In this document: piece by piece, positions 1-7,531 of the stretch
Position numbering within the stretch: position 1 is the stretch's first letter
Layout of the letters: the number at the start of each line of letters is the position of its first letter
Notes under the pieces: model-generated
The model's input: the letters and a program-made list of their open reading frames with translations, nothing else
Database searches by the model: none
What the model was told of the DNA's origin: nothing
Program-made: the position numbers and the translations under genes
DNA from: Anaerolineae bacterium
GTDB taxonomy: Bacteria; Chloroflexota; Anaerolineae; Promineifilales; Promineifilaceae
Assembly (NCBI GenBank): GCA_030425205.1
Contig: JAUIAP010000034.1
Location: forward strand, 1 to 64,000
Reading direction: 5' to 3'
Length of the DNA: 64,000 bases

Positions 1-317
1 CTGCTGGCATCGCTACTGCATTGTCTCGTCTTTGTGGGTTTTGTGTCTTCATTTTGTTCTCTCATTGACCTGTTTGGACTCTATTTTCCATCGGTCATTC
101 ACTTACACAAAATGTAGGATACTCTCTTCTTAGGCGTGAGCGATAATTTGATTTTAACTACTACTAATTAAGTTAGACTGAGTATAAGAGATTCGTATCG
201 TCCTGTAAAGGTACAAAATAGTCCTACTTGGACAGGATAGAACGTGTCCGAAGTGTTAAATTTATACTAAAACTAGCCTTTTATGAGTTTGTTGCTGTTC
301 AGATCTTGCTCTCTGCC
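1..317. other. Gene-free left edge
   Basis: I see no convincing coding region or RNA gene in this stretch, which lies downstream of the minus-strand dCMP deaminase. It is more AT-rich than the coding regions to its right. No clear hairpin terminator was found. An open frame over its right part is only the antisense shadow of the deaminase gene. Confidence 0.5.
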
Positions 318-737
318 TCAGTCATGCTGACCAACATCAACGCCTGCTTGCGCGAGGAATGCTTTTGCATTTGCGTCGATCCGATAGCCATTTTGGTAAA
401 TGATACGCGTGATTCCCGCGTTGATCAGCGTCTTTGTACAGTGAATACACGGGAAATGGGTCACATAGCAGATCGCGCCTTTGGTACTGACCCCATGTAG
501 GGCAGCCTGCACAATCGCATTGACTTCGGCATGAATGGTGCGAACGCAATGGCCTTCGATCATGAGATGTCCCGCTTCATCACAGTGGTCGAGACCAGCG
601 GGCGAGCCGTTAAAACCTGTTGAAAGAATGCGCTTTTCACGCACGAGCACGCACCCGACATGAGCGCGATCACAGGTTGAACGGCTCGCTACGGCGTTGG
701 CAATTTGAATAAAGTAGGTGTCCCAATCAGGTCGCAT
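318..737 (-). CDS. comEB: dCMP deaminase family protein (ComEB-like)
   Basis: This is a 139-residue zinc-dependent deaminase, expected to convert dCMP to dUMP in the cytoplasm and so feed dTMP synthesis. The catalytic zinc site is visible: HAEVNAI supplies the zinc-binding His and the proton-shuttling Glu, and the PCIHC motif supplies the two Cys ligands. The N-terminal part (DRAHVGCVLV, then TGFNGSPAG) is typical of the dCMP deaminase/ComEB branch. Length matches the family. The ATG follows the folC stop codon by 3 bases, so the two are probably cotranscribed. Placement within the deaminase superfamily is from motifs only; a related nucleoside or riboflavin deaminase is less likely. Confidence 0.9.
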   Translation of the reverse strand: MRPDWDTYFIQIANAVASRSTCDRAHVGCVLVREKRILSTGFNGSPAGLDHCDEAGHLMIEGHCVRTIHAEVNAIVQAALHGVSTKGAICYVTHFPCIHCTKTLINAGITRIIYQNGYRIDANAKAFLAQAGVDVGQHD

Positions 738-740
738 AAT

Positions 741-2123
741 CTATCCTTGCGAATTGTCAACTGTCGCTGTGAAGGCTGTTGGCAACTCTGCTTCTGTTAT
801 AAGTTGTTCGTTTGGATACCAGTATTGGCGCGCGTTGCCGACAAGATAGAGTGAACCAGTCAACCAGATCATGTCGGCCGGGTTGGCGATTGCCAGTGCA
901 TGTTTGATAGCGGCAGTGACGTCGGGTTCTATGGTGACGGGTAAGTTGGGCGTTAGCTCTTGGACGGTGGCGGCGAGCGTTTCGGCCGAAACCGCCTCCC
1001 ACAACCCCTGCAACTTAAACTCCGTCACAATCACCTCATCCAAATGTGGCAGCGCATAGATCAATGTCTCACGCACATCCTTGCCCAGCTTCATCCCAAT
1101 GATGCCAATCACACGACTTGATGTGTATGCCAAGCTTTCGGCCGCTGCACGCATCTTATCTGGATTGTGCGCCCCATCCAAAATGACGGTTGGTGCTGTC
1201 TGCACAACCTCCATTCTGCCCGCAAAACGTACATTCCTAAGCCCTTCAAGCACCGCATGTTCTGATAATTCTGCATCGAATGCCTGCGCGGCCGCGACAG
1301 CCAATGCCCCATTTAACACCTGAAACGAACCAACCATGCCCATTTCGATCCCAAAATAGGTTCTTCCATTGACATAGAAGTTGACCGAATCATCGCTTGT
1401 CTCCTCAAAATCGATCTCCGCGCCCAACGTCCAAAGTGGGTTTTCCATGCGACGCGCGCGCCGTGCGATGACGTCGTAAGCTTCTGGTTCGGTCGCGCCC
1501 GTGATGACCGTCTGATTTGGCTTGATGATTCCCGCCTTGTTTTGCGCAATTTCGGCCAACGTGTCGCCCAATATTTCAGTGTGATCGAGACCGACACTCG
1601 TCACAACGGCGACGCGTGCAGGTAGCACATTGGTTGAGTCAAGTGACCCACCTAGCCCCACTTCAACAACCGCAACATCGACCTTCTGCTCTGCAAAGCA
1701 GCAGCAGGAGAGCGCAAACTGCACTTCAAAATAGCTTGGCTTGCCAAAGTCTGGTAGCTCTTGCCCAACTTGTTCGATTAGGGGCAGCATCTCTTCGAGC
1801 AAGCGCAAGAGGTCGGAAGTGGGGGCAATTGTGCCGTCAATGCGGTGCCGTTCGTTGAGGATTTGCAGATGGGGGGAGGTGTGTAAGCCCGTTTTGTAAC
1901 CAGCGGCGGTCAGGATGGCGGCCGTCATCGTGGCGGTGCTGCCCTTGCCACTTGTGCCACCAATGTGAATCGTTGGATATTTGCGGTGCGGATTATCGAG
2001 TAGTGCGAGCAGTCGTTCGATGCGCTCTAGTTTGAGATTGATAGCCGCGCTGAACTTGAATTTTGGGATTAAATCAACCAAATGTTGGTTGAGGATTTCG
2101 TACTGTTTAATCGGTGAAATCAT
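741..2123 (-). CDS. folC: Folylpolyglutamate / dihydrofolate synthase
   Basis: A 460-residue Mur-ligase-family enzyme that adds glutamate to folates using ATP, and in many bacteria also makes dihydrofolate from dihydropteroate. The ATP-binding loop GTSGKGST is near residue 56, the GLGGSLDSTN segment follows, and DGAHNPD in the C-terminal half is the typical FolC motif. Length is normal. It lies between the Mrr-like fusion gene upstream (46 bp gap) and the dCMP deaminase downstream (3 bp gap), a small folate/thymidylate-related group on one strand. The last residues (TVDNSQ) are encoded by a weak relic of the 7-bp repeat seen elsewhere in the window. Confidence 0.93.
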   Translation of the reverse strand: MISPIKQYEILNQHLVDLIPKFKFSAAINLKLERIERLLALLDNPHRKYPTIHIGGTSGKGSTATMTAAILTAAGYKTGLHTSPHLQILNERHRIDGTIAPTSDLLRLLEEMLPLIEQVGQELPDFGKPSYFEVQFALSCCCFAEQKVDVAVVEVGLGGSLDSTNVLPARVAVVTSVGLDHTEILGDTLAEIAQNKAGIIKPNQTVITGATEPEAYDVIARRARRMENPLWTLGAEIDFEETSDDSVNFYVNGRTYFGIEMGMVGSFQVLNGALAVAAAQAFDAELSEHAVLEGLRNVRFAGRMEVVQTAPTVILDGAHNPDKMRAAAESLAYTSSRVIGIIGMKLGKDVRETLIYALPHLDEVIVTEFKLQGLWEAVSAETLAATVQELTPNLPVTIEPDVTAAIKHALAIANPADMIWLTGSLYLVGNARQYWYPNEQLITEAELPTAFTATVDNSQG

Positions 2124-2169
2124 GGATGGAATCTATGGTATGGGAAGTGTGGGAGTAAATAAACACCAG

Positions 2170-3519
2170 TTACTCACCAAGTGTCACACGTCCCCACGTG
2201 ACGGGTTGGCTCCAGCGGCGGCTCGTGACATGGCTAATCATGACCTCTTGCGCTGATTCGCCGACGAGATCGTTGTCGTTGACGTTGAGGGCGATGTTCA
2301 TGTCGATGCCAGCTTGCGGAATACCGGGAAAGCGCATGTCGAACCACGGAATGCGAAAGGCGATTGCATACCCATCGGTCGTGCGCTGTGAGAGCACCTG
2401 TCCGTTTGTCCCCCAATCATCGACCATTGCCCCATTGCTGCCGCGAAAGCGGAAAATTCCAGCGGCGAGGTCGGAGAAGTTGCCAGGTGAAATAATATAT
2501 TGATAGTCGTCCGATTGAGAGCGTTGCGCAGCGTCTCCTAGCGTGTCGATTTCGAGTTCGAGACTGTCGCCGCGGTAGGCGGTACGGGCAGGCTCTATTT
2601 GCGCGATGATGTCGTCTGTCACTTCGACATAGCCATAGAGAAATTGGTCGTCATAGGCTAACTTCCATGTCGCGCTCACGTCGAGAGTCCCATCCCAATC
2701 ATCGCTGGGTGCGACCACTCCCGTCACGGCGATCCCAGTGATGTCTTCCCAAAGTGCCGCATTGACGGCGAATGGTATTTCTGACTCGCTACGTTGGATG
2801 GTGAAATCGGCCGAATTTAATCCCTCAACCGTCGCTGTCGGCTGCCCAATCAATGTTGCCGTTGGCGCAGCGTCAAAATCACTGTCCGTCGTCACAGTTG
2901 GGGCAGGGGTTAGGGGAGATGTTGGAATCGCCAACGTCGGTGGGGCTGGGCGATCTGGCCCCTCTGTGCGGTTAAGCGCGAGATTTATCGCAAACAGCGA
3001 TGTGAAGATACAGACACTGACTGCAACGAGTAGTCCAGCGACAAGCGCAAATTTACCGACATTGCGTTGAAAAAATGAATTGCCTTTTCCCATACGTCGA
3101 TTGGCGTTGATCCATGCCATCAGATCGTTGCCGTCGATCAGCTCGATTGGTTTATTGGCTGCCCAGGATTCGGCCGAAGTTGATATCCGCCCCGTCGTGA
3201 CTAGCACAGAGTTTTTTGCCTTTGTGTGTAGCTGTGTGCCATACAGATCGCGCACGGTCGGTTGTCCCACCGTCCCACTGTACCGCTTGCACTGCACGAC
3301 CGTTGTCTCGCGCCCTTTTTTGAGCAGCAGATCGATCCCCTCGTCTCCAGAGGTTGCCGTCATATGCGCCTTGTAGCCATCTAACTCATACAGCCAACCA
3401 CAGTAGCGTTCAAAGTCAACGGGGTCCATCTGTTGCAACTGGTCAAGTCGGCGCAGTTTGCCAAACTTCTCGCGCTGCGTTTTGGTGAGCTTGAGGCGGT
3501 GGAATTGAGGGCTGGTCAT
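2170..3519 (-). CDS. Mrr-type nuclease domain fused through a membrane helix to a CBM9-like domain
   Basis: This 449-residue protein has three parts. Residues about 30-140 match the Mrr restriction-endonuclease fold: GDEGIDLLL followed by VVQCKRY gives the D...QxK catalytic pattern. A hydrophobic segment near residues 155-180 (FALVAGLLVAVSVCIF) is one membrane helix. A Pro/Thr-rich linker follows, and the last 200 residues (WKLAYDDQFLYGYVEVTDD, later IPWFDM) resemble the carbohydrate-binding family 9 fold. The predicted topology is a cytoplasmic nuclease domain and an external sugar-binding-like domain. Role unknown; Mrr-like domains occur in DNA defence and in signalling proteins. It is divergent from ribF. 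Catalytic residues look intact. Confidence 0.75.
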   Translation of the reverse strand: MTSPQFHRLKLTKTQREKFGKLRRLDQLQQMDPVDFERYCGWLYELDGYKAHMTATSGDEGIDLLLKKGRETTVVQCKRYSGTVGQPTVRDLYGTQLHTKAKNSVLVTTGRISTSAESWAANKPIELIDGNDLMAWINANRRMGKGNSFFQRNVGKFALVAGLLVAVSVCIFTSLFAINLALNRTEGPDRPAPPTLAIPTSPLTPAPTVTTDSDFDAAPTATLIGQPTATVEGLNSADFTIQRSESEIPFAVNAALWEDITGIAVTGVVAPSDDWDGTLDVSATWKLAYDDQFLYGYVEVTDDIIAQIEPARTAYRGDSLELEIDTLGDAAQRSQSDDYQYIISPGNFSDLAAGIFRFRGSNGAMVDDWGTNGQVLSQRTTDGYAIAFRIPWFDMRFPGIPQAGIDMNIALNVNDNDLVGESAQEVMISHVTSRRWSQPVTWGRVTLGE

Positions 3520-3585
3520 AGAGGGTTATTTTATCGTGCAAATCAGTTATTGCGTATTATCGGTTGCGTAACGATAATCCTGCTC

Positions 3586-4521
3586 ATGCTAGAGATTGTG
3601 AGTGGAATTGACGAAGTGACTGCTGATCGGCCAACGGTGTTGGCGATTGGCGTGTTTGATGGGGTGCATCGTGGGCATGAGGCACTCTTGGCGGAGGTCG
3701 TGAGATCGGCCGAAAAACAGAACGCCCGCCCCGCTGCCTTGACCTTTTATCCGAACCCACGCGAGGTGATTTCGGGCAAGATCGGCCGATATTACCTCAC
3801 CTCATTTGAGGAGCGACTACAACGAATCGCGGCACAAGGGATCGATCTCATCATCGCGCATCCTTTCGACGAGGCCGTGCGTCATATACGAGCGGCTGAA
3901 TTTGTGCGCCAAATGGTCGCCCATCTCAGATTGTGCGAGCTGTGGGGCGGCAACTTTTCGCTGGGCTATCAGCGCGAGGGCGACATCGACTTTCTAAGCG
4001 CACAGGGCCAACAGTATGGTTTCTCGGTCAACCTATTCCGACCATTTATGGCGGGAACAGAACGCATTAGCAGTAGCCGCATTCGTCACAGCTTGCAAGC
4101 GGGCGACGTGGCCGACGCGACGTGGTGCTTAGGAAAACCGTATTCCGTCGCAGGAGAAGTGATTCTCGGCAAACAGCTGGGGCGCACGATTGGCGTGCCG
4201 ACGGCCAACGTTGCCGTTTGGGAAAAACAGGTTCTGCCAAAAAATGGCGTCTATGCAACGCGCGTAACGGTTGGGGATGAGTCGTATATTGCCGCGACCA
4301 ACGTCGGGATTAAGCCGACCATCGGCGGGGAAAATCAGGTATCGGTCGAACCCCATATCCTCGATTTTAACCGCGATATTTATGGCGAGACGGTACGCGT
4401 CGAGTTTATTGCGCACGTTCGCGACGAACAGAAATTTGACGGATTGCCCGCCTTAAAAGCACAAATCGTCAGCGATATTGCAACCGTCAGGTCAGTTTTT
4501 TCAAATGGTGGTTGGTCATGA
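3586..4521 (+). CDS. ribF: Bifunctional riboflavin kinase / FAD synthetase
   Basis: RibF phosphorylates riboflavin to FMN and adenylylates FMN to FAD in the cytoplasm. The N-terminal nucleotidyltransferase half shows GVFDGVHRGHE and later SSRIRHSLQAGD. The C-terminal kinase half shows GRTIGVPTANV, NGVYATRV and the GIKPTIGG motif. I place the start at the ATG at 3586 (MLEIVSGIDE), giving 311 residues, the usual RibF length; the open frame runs further upstream but would overlap the divergent Mrr-like gene. No clear ribosome binding site precedes this ATG, but GATAAT lies 8-9 bases upstream, so a leaderless start is possible. The stop overlaps the next start (ATGA). Confidence 0.93.
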   Translation: MLEIVSGIDEVTADRPTVLAIGVFDGVHRGHEALLAEVVRSAEKQNARPAALTFYPNPREVISGKIGRYYLTSFEERLQRIAAQGIDLIIAHPFDEAVRHIRAAEFVRQMVAHLRLCELWGGNFSLGYQREGDIDFLSAQGQQYGFSVNLFRPFMAGTERISSSRIRHSLQAGDVADATWCLGKPYSVAGEVILGKQLGRTIGVPTANVAVWEKQVLPKNGVYATRVTVGDESYIAATNVGIKPTIGGENQVSVEPHILDFNRDIYGETVRVEFIAHVRDEQKFDGLPALKAQIVSDIATVRSVFSNGGWS

Positions 4522-4892
4522 CCACCGAACGCAAAAAACTCGGCGCATGGGGCGAATCGGTTGCCACGACCCACTTGGAAGCGAACGGTTGGACGATCAT
4601 CGACCGCAACTGGCGGGTGCGTGCGGGTGAAATTGACATTGTTGCGCAGAAAGAGGGCAAATTGGCGTTGGTCGAAGTGAAAACGCGACGCGGCAGCAGC
4701 GCAGGATCACCTGAAGCCGCCATAACGCCGCGCAAAGCTCAAAAGATGCTCCTCGTCGCGCAACATTATCTCAGCAAAAATAGTCTCGACGATGAAACAG
4801 AAATCTCACTCGATGTAATCGCCGTCGAACTCGACCATGCTGGCAAACTCCTGCGGATCACCCATCACGAAAACGCGGTCACAGCGTGGTAG
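4518..4892 (+). CDS. yraN: YraN family (UPF0102) putative endonuclease-fold protein
   Basis: A 124-residue protein of the UPF0102/YraN family, which has a Holliday-junction-resolvase-like nuclease fold; its cellular job is not settled. The family motifs are plain: GEIDIVAQ followed by LVEVKTRRG, together the D...ExK pattern of PD-(D/E)xK nucleases, and the start segment KLGAWGE. The ATG at 4518 overlaps the ribF stop (ATGA), so translation is probably coupled; a TTG two codons upstream is a less likely start. Length is typical. Confidence 0.88.
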   Translation: MTTERKKLGAWGESVATTHLEANGWTIIDRNWRVRAGEIDIVAQKEGKLALVEVKTRRGSSAGSPEAAITPRKAQKMLLVAQHYLSKNSLDDETEISLDVIAVELDHAGKLLRITHHENAVTAW

Positions 4893-4919
4893 GCTTGTGC
4901 AGATAATTTGAGCGATTCG

Positions 4920-5327
4920 ATGAAAGTTCTCCCCAACTCTCCATGCCCCTGTCATAGCCAAAAGCCGTATCAGGCCTGTTGTCAACCCTTCCACAAAGGC
5001 AAAAACCCACCAACCGCTGTGCAACTGATGCGCTCCCGCTACAGTGCATACGCGCTTGCGCAGGTCGGCTACATCATCAAGACAACCCATCCCAAAAGCC
5101 CATTTCAGGAAACAGACCAACGTCAATGGCGCAAACGCCTGCAAGCCTATTGTGCAAGAACGCAATATGTTGGGCTGCAAATTCTAAATCAAGAGACGAT
5201 CGGCGACACGGCAACAGTCACCTTTCATGCCATGATCCTTGATGGTGGCGCGGATGGCTCGTTTACCGAGAAAAGCGCATTTGAGCGCGTGAAGGGACGC
5301 TGGCTCTATCTTGACAGTGTGCGCTAA
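4920..5327 (+). CDS. ychJ: YchJ family (UPF0225) SEC-C motif protein
   Basis: A 135-residue protein with an N-terminal zinc-binding SEC-C-like motif (PCPCHSQKPYQACC), followed by the typical YchJ stretch PTAVQLMRSRYSAYALA and a NTF2-like C-terminal domain (GRWLYLDS). The molecular function of this family is not known. I use the ATG at 4920 rather than the TTG at 4908. It follows yraN by 27 bp on the same strand and is probably the last gene of the ribF-yraN-ychJ unit, with a 7-bp tandem repeat just beyond its stop. Confidence 0.85.
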   Translation: MKVLPNSPCPCHSQKPYQACCQPFHKGKNPPTAVQLMRSRYSAYALAQVGYIIKTTHPKSPFQETDQRQWRKRLQAYCARTQYVGLQILNQETIGDTATVTFHAMILDGGADGSFTEKSAFERVKGRWLYLDSVR

Positions 5328-5347
5328 CCCTTGGACAATGGTGCGTG

Positions 5348-5371
5348 ACGCAATACGCACCACGCACTACG
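5348..5371. repeat. Heptanucleotide tandem repeat (ACGCAMY type)
   Basis: Successive 7-mers ACGCAAT, ACGCACC and ACGCACT, then a partial ACG, lie between the converging ychJ and secreted-protein genes. The same GCRYYAC heptad type returns at about 16286-16338 and 53741-53761. Confidence 0.8.
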
Positions 5372-5383
5372 AAAACATGTCCT

Positions 5384-5731
5384 TTAACGACCTACCTGCT
5401 GTCGCCAAATAATCCCCGCCGTCAACGCCCCTAGAATCAAGAGCAATAGCGAGAGGTAAAAGACAGTTTGCACAGTCGTAGAGGCGTTTGAAAGCGCAAC
5501 GGTCAGTGGAATAGAAACATCCTCAGGCCAAAAACCACTCGACATAGTGTAGATACTGCCAGTTGCCGCGCCTGCGTCGTGCTGCCCAAGCGTACCGCCG
5601 AGCAGATAGTCGCCCCCAATTGAAATTGTTGTGCCGCCGCTATCAATTGTGTAGGTCTCAATCGTATAATCTTGTGCTGAGACAACCCCAAACGACAAGA
5701 AGGCGATCAAAAATAGTAGCAATGTCTTCAT
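5384..5731 (-). CDS. Small secreted or surface protein with C-terminal membrane helix
   Basis: A 115-residue protein of unknown function. It begins with a signal peptide (MKTLLLFLIAFLSFGVVSAQ), followed by a short domain with DSGGTTISIGGDYLLGGT and SSGFWPED. This Gly-rich pattern, ending in a G/S-G-F-W motif, recurs in short secreted proteins of Chloroflexota. A hydrophobic segment near the C-terminus (VFYLSLLLLILGALTAGII) with basic residues after it suggests membrane anchoring. The start at 5731 is chosen because GGAGG lies about 6 bases before it; an upstream in-frame start lacks this and would overlap the preceding gene. It follows the 413-residue secreted protein by 10 bp, so the two probably form an operon. 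Confidence 0.8.
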   Translation of the reverse strand: MKTLLLFLIAFLSFGVVSAQDYTIETYTIDSGGTTISIGGDYLLGGTLGQHDAGAATGSIYTMSSGFWPEDVSIPLTVALSNASTTVQTVFYLSLLLLILGALTAGIIWRQQVGR

Positions 5732-5741
5732 GTTCTGCCTC

Positions 5742-6983
5742 CTATTGGGGATCGACAAGTACCCAGATTAGCCCATCGCGTGAAGCGTCTGTTTCAAGCG
5801 CAATACCGAGTGACCCATTGCCGCGACTATCTGCCAGGCCGACTTTGTTGCCAATCTGTGCGCTGCCTAATTGCGTCGCATCGACTTGCGCCATGCCTTC
5901 TGTGACAACAAAAAGCAGTGCGCCAGAGGGAGTTGCGTCAGCGGTTCTGATGAGTGCGTCTTGGCGAATTTCGGCCGATCCACTCACAACCCCATAAATC
6001 GTATCCCCTGCCGTTGCCTTGCGCACCTGAATCAACATGTCGCCGTTTGCCGCTGCTTCAACACCGACAATAGAAACGACATCACCAACGTTTAATGCAG
6101 CGGCATCTCCGTTGACGGCGCGTGCATGGATTCCGCAATTTACCTGTGAACAGTTCAAGGCGCCCTGAATATCGATATCACCGAGAAATGAGGCCGCAAA
6201 AAGAGCTGTTTCCGTGACACCGCCTTTAACTTGAATGCCGATGTTGCCATAGGAATCGACTTGCACCCCATTGTTTCCAGCACTAACGACGTGTAGCCCA
6301 TTTTCCTGCACGCCATTTAGATAGACGCCGTTGGATGAAATTTGGTCCATCTCAATCCCGTTGACGGCCCTGCGAATAAACACGCCGTCATCTTGCGGCG
6401 AGCCGATGTTGAGCGCATGACCGCCAGTTGAGGTGATATAAATCCCATTGTCCGCACCGCTCACGCGCATGCCATCATAGTTGCCCGCGACGTTGAGTGC
6501 GCCTTCGTTGACATTCGTTGTGCCGCTGATGATCGCGCCGGGACGCAGGCTGTGCGCATAGGGAGCGGCCGTAAGATTTTGGCGCGGTGACAGGGTCGTG
6601 AATCCCGCGCCATCACCGGGACAGCGCACGGCCACCTTGAGAAAGCGCGCTTTGCCAGTGAATGGTTTTGCCATCATTTGGCTGGTGCTGTTGAGAATCG
6701 TTGTGAAGCGACCACCCACGACTGAAACACCATCGACTTGTTGCAACGCGCCAATTTGTGTGCCGCTGACAGGCTCATCCCAGAGCGTGAATTGGAAGTC
6801 ACAGCTTGCCGTGATCGCGCTGCCGTTCTTATGTAGAAAGCCTTGATAGGTAAACCCGTTGCCGAGTGGCGCATCGGCACGGATAGAGCCATTTTGTGCT
6901 GTTGCTTGTCCAACACTCCAACTCAATCCAGCGACGGCAAACAGAACGACGAGAAGCGTGCATGTGAGAACTATCTTTTTCAT
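5742..6983 (-). CDS. Secreted fibre-like protein with NGV/NGI repeats
   Basis: A 413-residue exported protein of unknown function. A signal peptide (residues 1-29, ending near GQATAQ) precedes a domain with FTYQGFLHKNGSAITASCDFQFTLWD, a module common in large secreted proteins of environmental bacteria. Residues about 150-260 contain a run of short units centred on NG followed by I, V or L (DNGIYI, VNGIEM, SNGVYL, ENGLHV, NNGVQV), spaced 10-13 residues apart, as expected for a parallel beta-helix or fibre stalk. The C-terminal 140 residues resemble a beta-rich tip. AAGGA lies about 8 bases before the ATG. No phage genes are nearby, so a surface appendage is more likely than a tail fibre. Confidence 0.75.
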   Translation of the reverse strand: MKKIVLTCTLLVVLFAVAGLSWSVGQATAQNGSIRADAPLGNGFTYQGFLHKNGSAITASCDFQFTLWDEPVSGTQIGALQQVDGVSVVGGRFTTILNSTSQMMAKPFTGKARFLKVAVRCPGDGAGFTTLSPRQNLTAAPYAHSLRPGAIISGTTNVNEGALNVAGNYDGMRVSGADNGIYITSTGGHALNIGSPQDDGVFIRRAVNGIEMDQISSNGVYLNGVQENGLHVVSAGNNGVQVDSYGNIGIQVKGGVTETALFAASFLGDIDIQGALNCSQVNCGIHARAVNGDAAALNVGDVVSIVGVEAAANGDMLIQVRKATAGDTIYGVVSGSAEIRQDALIRTADATPSGALLFVVTEGMAQVDATQLGSAQIGNKVGLADSRGNGSLGIALETDASRDGLIWVLVDPQ

Positions 6984-7188
6984 TGTCTTTTCCTTAAATT
7001 ATCAGTTGAATGGCAGCCAACTCTTAACGATACGGGTCTAAAGTTCCACTTCGATGGGGGATGGGCGTTCACACATCAGTCCATCAACGTGAGAATTCCA
7101 GGGTACTAGTATAATGGTATTGAATCTTATTGGGTTGGGAGATTAGTACTAGTAGGTAGACCAATCGTGACGACAAGTGATGTAAATA

Positions 7189-7417
7189 GTAAGCCCTGAA
7201 AAACCGTGTTTCTGCTTGCAGTTTAAGACGAAAATTCGGTATCCGATGTTTCGGGAATTGGATTTCCCGAAACCTTGCAATGACATGGGGAAAAAGAATG
7301 GATTCCCGCCTACGCGGGAATGACGGGCTATGACCGGGTTAATTTCTTAATGACCAACCAGAAACACGGTTTTTGAAAGTCGAATATCCGACACTTGTTA
7401 TCAGAATTGGTATTAGA
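7189..7417. repeat. MITE-like inverted-repeat element with internal hairpins
   Basis: Arms TGAAAAACCGTGTTTCTG (7197-7214) and its inverse (7359-7376) enclose about 145 bp. The flanks GTAAGCC on the left and GTCGAA...AGAATTGGTATTAG on the right match a short copy at 53765-53844. Inside are two hairpins: TTTCGGGAA/TTCCCGAAA at 7249-7272 and ATTCCCGC/GCGGGAAT at 7302-7321. The latter is a widespread dispersed palindrome with a related copy at 29473-29492. No open frame is apparent. The gene-free stretch 6984-7531 otherwise holds only the alaS terminator and, near 6984, the leader of the secreted fibre gene. Confidence 0.65.
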
Positions 7418-7419
7418 TC

Positions 7420-7454
7420 AAAAAAGGAGGCACGTTTTCATTAAACATGCCTCC
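7420..7454 (-). terminator. Rho-independent terminator of alaS
   Basis: On the minus strand GGAGGCA and TGCCTCC form a GC-rich stem (7426-7432 with 7448-7454), extended by AAACATG/CGTTT pairing and followed by a run of Ts, about 80 bp beyond the alaS stop codon. Confidence 0.85.
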
Positions 7455-7531
7455 GATGAGGTTAAAATGGGTCGTTTGGACGCGGCACAGTGTGCCACAT
7501 TAAACGAATCCAGCAAATTGGCAAACCTGCA

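Noticed and set aside
3433..3585. Upstream extension of the ribF reading frame
   Set aside because: It overlaps the start of the divergent Mrr-like gene and adds residues not found in RibF proteins; the ATG at 3586 gives the normal length.
5742..6983. Phage tail fibre or prophage remnant
   Set aside because: No capsid, terminase, portal, integrase or attachment sites are in the window, and the protein has an ordinary signal peptide.
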